In this document: in pieces, positions 58,189 to 64,000 of the stretch | Layout of the letters: each line of letters opens with the position of its first letter | How positions within the stretch are numbered: the first letter of the stretch is position 1 | Assembly: GCF_963259705.1 (NCBI RefSeq) | Contig: NC_081842.1 | Span: 42,042,803-42,106,802 of the forward strand | Reading direction: 5' to 3' | DNA length: 64,000 nt | Source of the DNA: Myotis daubentonii | Lineage: Eukaryota; Chordata; Mammalia; Chiroptera; Vespertilionidae | Program-made: the position numbers and the translations under genes | The notes under the pieces: model-generated | The model's database searches: none | Seen by the model: the letters and a program-made list of their open reading frames with translations, nothing else | Told to the model about the DNA's origin: nothing

Positions 58189-59502
58189 GGCCACTTGGCC
58201 TGGAGGTCAAACCCTCCCTGGGATTAGCTACAACAATCAAGGTTTAACTATAAGACTGCGAACAAAGACCACTAGGGGGTGCACCAAGGAAGCATAACAA
58301 AATGCGGAGACAAAGAAACAGGACAAAATTGTCAATGGAAGATATAGAGTTCAGAACCACACTGTTAAGGTCTCTCAAGAACTGTTTAGAAGCCGCCGAT
58401 AAACTTAATGAGATCTACAAGAAAACTAATGAGACCCTCGATGTTATGTTGGGGAACCAACTAGAAATTAAGCATACACGGACTGAAATAACGAATATTA
58501 TACAGACTCCCGACAGCAGACCAGAGGAGCGCAAGAATCAAGTCAATGATTTGAAATGCGAGGAAGCAAAAAACACCCAACGGGAAAAGCAAAATGAAAA
58601 AAGAATCCAAAAATGCGAGGATAGTGTAAGGAGCCTCTGGGACAGCTTCAAGCGTACCAACATCAGAATTATAGGGGTGCCAGAAGATGAGAGAGACCAA
58701 GATATTGAAAACCTATTTGAAGAAATAATGACAGAAAACTTCCCCCACCTGGTGAAAGAAATGGACTTAAAAGGTCCAAGAAGCGCGGAGAACCCCAAAC
58801 AAAAGGAATCCAAAGAGGACCACACCAAGACACATCATAATTAAAATGCCAAGAGCAAAAGACAAAGAGAGAATCTTAAAAGCAGCAAGAGAAAGAAACC
58901 CAGTTACCTACAAGGGAATACCCATACGACTGTCAGCTGATTTCTCTACAGAAACTTTGCAGGCCAGAAGGGAATGGCAAGAAATATTCAAAGTGATGAA
59001 TACCAAGAACCTACAACCAAGATTACTTTATCCAGCAAAGCTATCATTCAGAATTGAAGGTCAGATAAAGAGCTTCACAGATAAGGAAAAGCTAAAGGAG
59101 TTCATCACCACCAAACCAGGATTATATGAAATGCTGAAAGGTATCCTTTAAGAAGAGGAAGAGGAAGAAAAAGGTAAAGATACAAATTATGAACAACAAA
59201 TATGCATCTATCAACAAGTGAATCTAAGAATCAAGTGAATAAATAATCTGATAAACAGAATGAACTGGTGATTATAATAGAATCAGGGACATAGAAAGGG
59301 AATGGACTGACTACTCTTGGGGGGGAAAGGGGTGTGGGAGATTCGGGAAGAGACTGGACAAAAATCGTGCACCTATGGATGAGGACAGTGGGTGGGGAGT
59401 GAGGGCGGAGGGTGGGGCGGAAACTGAGAGGAGGGGAGTTATGGGAGGGGAAAAGAGGAACAAATGTAATAATCTGAACAATAAAGATTTAATTTAAAAA
59501 AA
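58189..59502 (+). mobile_element. HAL1 (half-L1) retrotransposon
   Basis: A 1.3-kb element with an L1-type 5' leader, a single ORF1-like reading frame and an L1-type G-rich 3' tail ending 'caataaagatttaatttaaa'. No ORF2 lies between them, the defining layout of HAL1. A perfect 15-bp duplication aatattactaagtga (58174-58188 and 59503-59517) bounds it. The old L1 that hosts it continues on the right, so this is a younger insertion. Confidence 0.92.
58302..59151 (+). pseudogene. HAL1 ORF1 (L1 ORF1p-like), one frameshift
   Basis: L1 ORF1p is the RNA-binding chaperone of LINE ribonucleoproteins; HAL1 keeps only this protein and relies on L1 for reverse transcription. The first frame (58302-58844) starts MRRQRNRTKLSMEDIEFRTT. 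It has a coiled-coil-like N-terminal part and enters the RRM at NIRIIGVPEDERDQDIENLF, then goes off-frame after the MDLKGP region and stops. The second frame (ending 59151) reads MPRAKDKERILKAARE and LQARREWQEIFKVM, the C-terminal domain, and ends MLKGIL. The in-frame text continues upstream of its Met, so one small indel between about 58770 and 58800 separates the halves. There are no other stops, which suggests recent age. Confidence 0.88.
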
Positions 59503-59725
59503 AATATTACTAAGTGAAAGAAGTCATTACATATTTGTCCAAACCCACAAAATGTACAACACCAAGAATGAACCTTAATGTAAACTTGAACTTTGGGTGA
59601 TAATGCTTGGGGGTGCAGGGGGGAGGGTTAATATGGGAGAAGCTAAGCATGTGTGAAAGGGGGTATATGGGAAATCTCTATACTTTCTGCTCAATTTTGC
59701 TGTAAGCCTAAAACAGCTCAAAAAT
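59503..59725 (+). repeat. old L1 3'UTR, right part
   Basis: Continuation of the L1 split by HAL1: 'aagaagtcattacatatttg', 'tgtacaacaccaagaatgaa' and 'aaacttgaactttgggtgat' are standard old-L1 3' text. Confidence 0.8.
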
Positions 59726-59735
59726 TTTTATTGAA

Positions 59736-59953
59736 GCCCTAACCAGTTTGGCTCACTGGATAGAGCATTGGCCTGCGGACTCAAGGGTCCCAGGTTCGAT
59801 TCCGGTCAAGGGCATGTACCTTGGTTGCAGGCACACACCCAGTAGGGAGTGTGCAGGAGGCAGCTGATCGATGTTTCTCTCTCATCAATGTTTCTAACTC
59901 TCTATCCTTCTCCCTTCCTCTCTGTAAAAAAATCAATAAAATATATATTAAAA
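59736..59953 (+). mobile_element. VES SINE
   Basis: gccctaaccagtttggctca to the aaaaaaatcaataaaatata tail. Flanks aaaatttttattgaa and aaaaaatttattgaa form the duplication. Antisense to DCUN1D1. Confidence 0.96.
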
Positions 59954-60394
59954 AAAAATTTATTGAAAAATGTTTACAATGATTTCATTTTCTATTGCCT
60001 TCAGATAAGATCTACATCTCTAGCCAAATGAACTTACTAGCAGTTTAACTCTCAAAGGTGCTCCATCTCTCTCCATATTAGAGATGACTTCTTTTTCTTT
60101 TGTCCTTGAAACTGTGTAATTCAATCTTTGAGACTTTGCAAACTCACCCAAACAGACAGACTTAAGATGCTCCTGACACCATGCTCTCAGAGTAAGCAGT
60201 CAATAAATGTTGAATGAAAAAGGAATACTCAAAAAGAAGTTAAAATTAAGAGTTGAAACAGGGATAAAATTAAGTTGAACAGAGATAAAATGTTAACTGC
60301 CACAAGCACAAGAAAAAGTGTCTTTAGACAGAAATGTTTGAGTGACAGAGAGAATGGCCTAACTAGAGAGAAGTGCTTTAACATAGTTTCAGCC

Positions 60395-60570
60395 TCTTAA
60401 ATTTCAACTCTAGCTCTAGATAATGATCTTGGACAACTGAATTCACGTCTCTAATTCAGTTTAAAATAATTGTATGTACTCTCACAGGTTGTTGTTAAGG
60501 ATTAAATGAGTTAATACATATAAAACATTTAAAATGGGGCATGGTAAATAATGACCTTACTATTACTTTT
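60395..60570 (+). repeat. MIR SINE
   Basis: 'ttcaactctagctctagata', 'gatcttggacaactgaattc', 'ttgttgttaaggattaaatg' and 'agttaatacatataaaacat' in MIR order. Confidence 0.75.
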
Positions 60571-60730
60571 TTAAAAATAATTTTAAAAATGTATTATTAT
60601 GGGTTCTAAAGCAGTATTGAAAAGAACAAATTCAATAATAAGATAAAAGGAAATAAAAGCAGTTAGAATAGAAGGAAAATGCAGAGAAAAAGAGATAAGC
60701 CCTTATAGTAAAATTAAAAATGCAAACAGA

Positions 60731-60945
60731 GCCCTAGCCATTTGGCTCAGTGGATGGAGCGTCGGCCTGCAGACTGAAAGGTCCCAGGTTTGATTCCTGT
60801 CAAGGGTATGTACCTGGGTTGCGGGCACATCCTCAGTAGGAGGTGTGCAGGAGGCAGCTGATCGATGTTTCTCTCTCATCGATGTTTCTAACTCTCTATC
60901 CCTCTCCCTTCCTCTCTGTAAAAAATCAATAAAATATAATTTTTA
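60731..60945 (+). mobile_element. VES SINE
   Basis: gccctagccatttggctcag, near-consensus body, tail 'aatcaataaaatataatttt'. Flanks aaaaatgcaaacaga and aaaaatgcaaagagg are a slightly diverged duplication. Confidence 0.96.
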
Positions 60946-61204
60946 AAAAAATGCAAAGAGGTAATCCCTGTGTCATTCTTTCAAGTAGAATCAAAAGGCC
61001 AATGTGGGATTTCATAAAAGATGATCAACTGAGTGCCAGATGAACATGAAAATGAATTAAGATTGGATCCAAACACTGTCCCTACAGGAAACAAAATGTT
61101 GCCAACTCACTAGGGAGGACAGAATAGTGATTAAAAATCCTATTCAAAATGTTTTCATTTACTTAGAAATATCTACAGTTAGCACAACATAGTGTAATTT
61201 TAAA

Positions 61205-61395
61205 AAGGCAAAAATTGGAGTCAGAGCTGAGGTTGAATCGCAGTTCTCACGTAACTCTAAAGTTATGGGCTTTAATAAGTCAGCCTCTCTAACGTGATTT
61301 TCCTCATCATGAAAAGAGGATAACAGGTTTCTTTTTACTTAGCAGAAAGGGTTGTTACAAGAGCCAAAGAGGATTTTATAGATGAAAATACACTT
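61205..61395 (+). repeat. MIR SINE
   Basis: 'ttggagtcagagctgaggtt', 'aataagtcagcctctctaac' and 'tttcctcatcatgaaaagag' in MIR order. Confidence 0.7.
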
Positions 61396-62209
61396 TAAAA
61401 ACAATCAATTATTAAAGTAAATGTTTAACAATGTTAAAAACTTTTTAATCATTTAACAGGTGTAGAATTCTACCTGAAAACCACAGTTTACAAGAAAATA
61501 ACCTACAGACTTTAGCCTAATTAAAGTTCAAGATGGTCCTCAAAATGACAGGGCCGCTAAAGAACAAATGCCATTTTTGACCAAATAAACTATCAGCCCC
61601 ACAAGAAATAACAAACTCACGGTGTTCTACATTAAACAGCCTCGGTCTGAAGTATTATGATCAGCTTCAAGAGCTCTATTCTGAGAGAAACTGAAAGACT
61701 AAAAATGTGTCTACAAGGGACAGTAACAGGAATAATAAAGGTCTCCTCAAATGAACAGTTAAAATAATTAGGATACTGACCTGGAACAAAGGCGAAGGGT
61801 GATAGTGACCTTTTAAGATTAGACTTCCTCTGTGTTTGAGGACAAATAAGAGCAATGATGGAAGTTATAAAGACAAAGATGTTAGCTTGTAAGGAAGAAC
61901 TGTGTGATAAGCGTATCCTGTGAGAGAATGGACCACTTCCTAAAACAAAATGCCCACTTTCCCTATGTTCAAAAGTAGAAGCTAAATGAACACCAGGTAC
62001 GGATGCTACTTTAGATCTAACAGAGGACTTATGAAGTCCCTTTCAAAAATTTAAGATTCAGAAGACTATCAGAAATTGTAGGTGACTGAAGCAGCTGGTG
62101 ATAAAGGAAGCACCCCATCCTACTATTATAAGAAATAAGGTTATAGACAATGACAAAAAATGGAAACACCAGCTCTTACTATCACTAGCACAGCTATCCT
62201 ATATAATAA

Positions 62210-62468
62210 TCCTATATAATAAAAGGCTAATATACAAATTGTCCCCTCGACTAGGAGTTCAACCAGGGGGTGGGGACAGCCAACCACCTGCAGCCCCTCC
62301 CCCCGGGTGGCCCTGCCCCTAATCAGTCCCCCCTACCCCAATCAGGGGCAGGGCTGGCCCGCCAACTGCCCGCAGCTCCTTGCCCTAGCCAGCCTGGCCC
62401 AATCAGCCCCAATTGGGGCGGGCCGGTCAAATCCCACCCATGCATGAATTCGTGCACTGGGCCTCTAG
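62210..62468 (+). mobile_element. HeliBat-type Helitron, sense
   Basis: 5' terminus tcctatataataaaaggcta, 3' hairpin 'catgaattcgtgcactggg' and CTAG end at 62465-62468. A second, incomplete 5' terminus tcctatataataa lies just upstream (62197-62209). It contains tandem 'ccccaatcaggggc' and 'ccccaattggggcg' near-palindromes. Confidence 0.93.
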
Positions 62469-62796
62469 TCTATATAATAAAAGCCTAAGTGACTGTTACA
62501 GCAGAACAACCAGTTGCTATGATGCACACTGACCACCAGGGGGCAGATGCTCAATGCAGGAGCTGCCCCCTGGTATTCAGTGTGCTCCCACAGGGCTCAC
62601 AGCTGGCAAGTGCAGAGCAGTGTTGGGAGCCTCTCCTGCCTCTGCAGCAGCACTAAGGAGCAGAGAGCCGAGTGGTACGGAGTGGCGAGCAGGCAGGTGG
62701 TAAGGAGCGAGGAGTCCCAGACTGTGAGAGGGAACAGGCTGGGCTGAGGGACAACCCCCTCCCCCAGTTCATGAATTTGGTGTACCAGGCCTCTAG
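62469..62796 (+). mobile_element. HeliBat-type Helitron, sense, abutting the previous one
   Basis: Starts tctatataataaaagcctaa directly after the preceding CTAG; ends ggcctctag at 62796. Carries ccaccagggggcag (62533-62546) and the inverted ctgccccctggtat (62563-62576), with the 'cagcagcactaaggagcaga' segment shared with 20548-20931. Confidence 0.92.
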
Positions 62797-63059
62797 TATA
62801 TGAATAAACCACAGTGCCGTCACTGTTACTCTTTGCCAATTTGTTTTGGACCTCACTTCCTCTCCTATGATTTTCTAATTACTCTCTGCCAAATACACTT
62901 CAATATATGAGCCCTGTAAACTCTTGGAAAGGCTGTCAAGAAAACTGTTTTCTTTTTAATCAAGTTCTTCAACTAAACAAGTCATTACATTTCCTGACAA
63001 CCAACACCATTGCAAAACAAAAAGAGAAACTATGACTTACTTTTATTACAGTTTTCTTT

Positions 63060-63480
63060 TTTGAATTAGGACAATTTTAGTTTTAGTTTCAAGTTTATGG
63101 GAAAAATTGCGGGAAAAGTACAGAAAGTTCCCCAAAACCTCTCCCTCCCTTCCCCTCATTTCCAGTATTTTTAACATCTTGTAATTGATAAGCCAATATA
63201 GGTATATTATTAGCTAAATACCGTATTTTACATTAGGGCTCACTCTGTTGTACATTCTATGGCTTGGAGGAACTTAAAAACAAATTTGAAAATTGTAGTT
63301 AAACATACATAACATGAAATGTATCATCTTAAACATTTTTAAGTGTGCAATTCAGTAGTGTTAGGTACATTCACACTGCTGTATAACTAATCTTCAGCAC
63401 TCTTTTCATCTTGCAAAACAAAAACACTATACCATTTTTCTTAAGCTCAATACCTACTAGATAAAAGAATACACATAATT
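63060..63480 (-). repeat. old L1-like remnants
   Basis: 'gtttcaagtttatgggaaaaattgcg' style text and 'gtgtgcaattcagtagtgtt', 'acattcacactgctgtataa' resemble old LINE-derived sequence. Low certainty on family and strand. Confidence 0.4.
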
Positions 63481-64000
63481 TTTAAACTTAATTCTTCTGC
63501 ATAATCTTTTTCTCAGTTTTGTCTGTAATCTAAAAATCCAATTTACCATCATATTAATATATCCAATAGCTAAAAAAAGTTCAGTTTTGCTTTATTTTCA
63601 TCATATAATAAAAACTAAGATTCAATATCAAAACTACATATTCACCCAAAAATATTATTTATTTTATACTCCAGTAAGAGCTAAGGGATATAAGAAATAG
63701 ATTCATCCCCTTTAAATCATCATTGATATTCACATTTTGTTTAATCTTACCAAAATAATGTGTTATATTTCTAAACATAACAAAAATAATTATCTTAGCA
63801 TATACATATACATTAAACACCTTAATTGGTTTTTACATGTGGTAAGCAAAAGAAGACTAGAAAAAATAGCCCAGTTAACTGGTTGCCACAGATATAAGAT
63901 AGAGAAACCAACCCTAGGTATACTAGCTTATTTTATCTGCAAAATGAGAAATTTTTCTGTAAGAATATCCAACCTAAACTGAAGGATCAGTTGGAACTGA

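Larger units (their letters stand above)
54392..64000 (-). other. DCUN1D1: DCUN1D1 intron, partial
   Basis: No upstream DCUN1D1 exon was recognised to the window end. Repeats inside are listed separately. 54930-56540, 59960-60390, 61400-62200 and 63480-64000 show nothing I can assign. Confidence 0.8.

Noticed and set aside
58846..59151. 101-codon open frame as a separate gene
   Set aside because: It is the C-terminal half of HAL1 ORF1 cut off by a frameshift; the coding sense continues upstream of its Met.
59736..59953. tRNA gene candidates (A and B boxes here and in about 17 other places)
   Set aside because: The boxes belong to the tRNA-derived head of VES SINEs, shown by the SINE body, A-rich tail and target-site duplications.

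Overview
The window is nuclear DNA of a vespertilionid (evening) bat. This rests on about 18 tRNA-derived VES SINE copies, at least seven HeliBat-type Helitrons (TC...CTAG ends, 3' hairpin, A|T target), several short hAT elements including a SPIN 'Space Invader', and a HAL1 half-L1. No prokaryotic or plasmid features are present.

Only two genes can be supported, and they converge. On the + strand the last two coding exons of ATP11B (P4-ATPase flippase subunit) lie at 9729-9862 and 15187-15268. They are followed by a repeat-poor ~3.5 kb 3'UTR with a strong distal poly(A) signal at 18734. On the - strand the last three coding exons of DCUN1D1 (cullin neddylation co-E3) lie at 54309-54391, 53985-54081 and 52349-52428, with a long AT-rich 3'UTR running left to about 49.1 kb or beyond. 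Both assignments rest on recognised C-terminal protein sequence with correct splice sites and phases. The convergent order ATP11B> <DCUN1D1 matches human 3q26.33, as recalled. Both genes are partial: their upstream exons fall outside the window.

Layout: 1-9728 is an ATP11B intron (mariner MITE, three VES, MIR). 9863-15186 is the last ATP11B intron (VES, 69-bp hAT MITE, two Helitrons). 15269-19090 is 3'UTR. 19606-23072 is a head-to-tail run of three antisense Helitrons; the third is 2.1 kb, with a mariner piece, minisatellites and an exon-like captured segment. 23.3-35 kb is an L1 graveyard peppered with VES copies. 35-41 kb is old L2/MIR sequence with a twin-primed L1. 41-47 kb is L1 with nested hAT and Helitron elements. 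47-52 kb is repeat-poor, mostly DCUN1D1 3'UTR. 52.4-64 kb is DCUN1D1 introns carrying VES, MER20, an L2 split by SPIN, a HAL1 inserted in an older L1, and two tandem Helitrons.

I see no new enzymatic or defence system. The most interesting signals are architectural: HeliBat copies carrying CTCF-like motifs in inverted pairs, a shared octamer/YY1/CCAAT-like module at Helitron 5' ends, a possible captured host exon, a perfect 26-bp-arm palindrome, and a well-dated stack of nested insertions.
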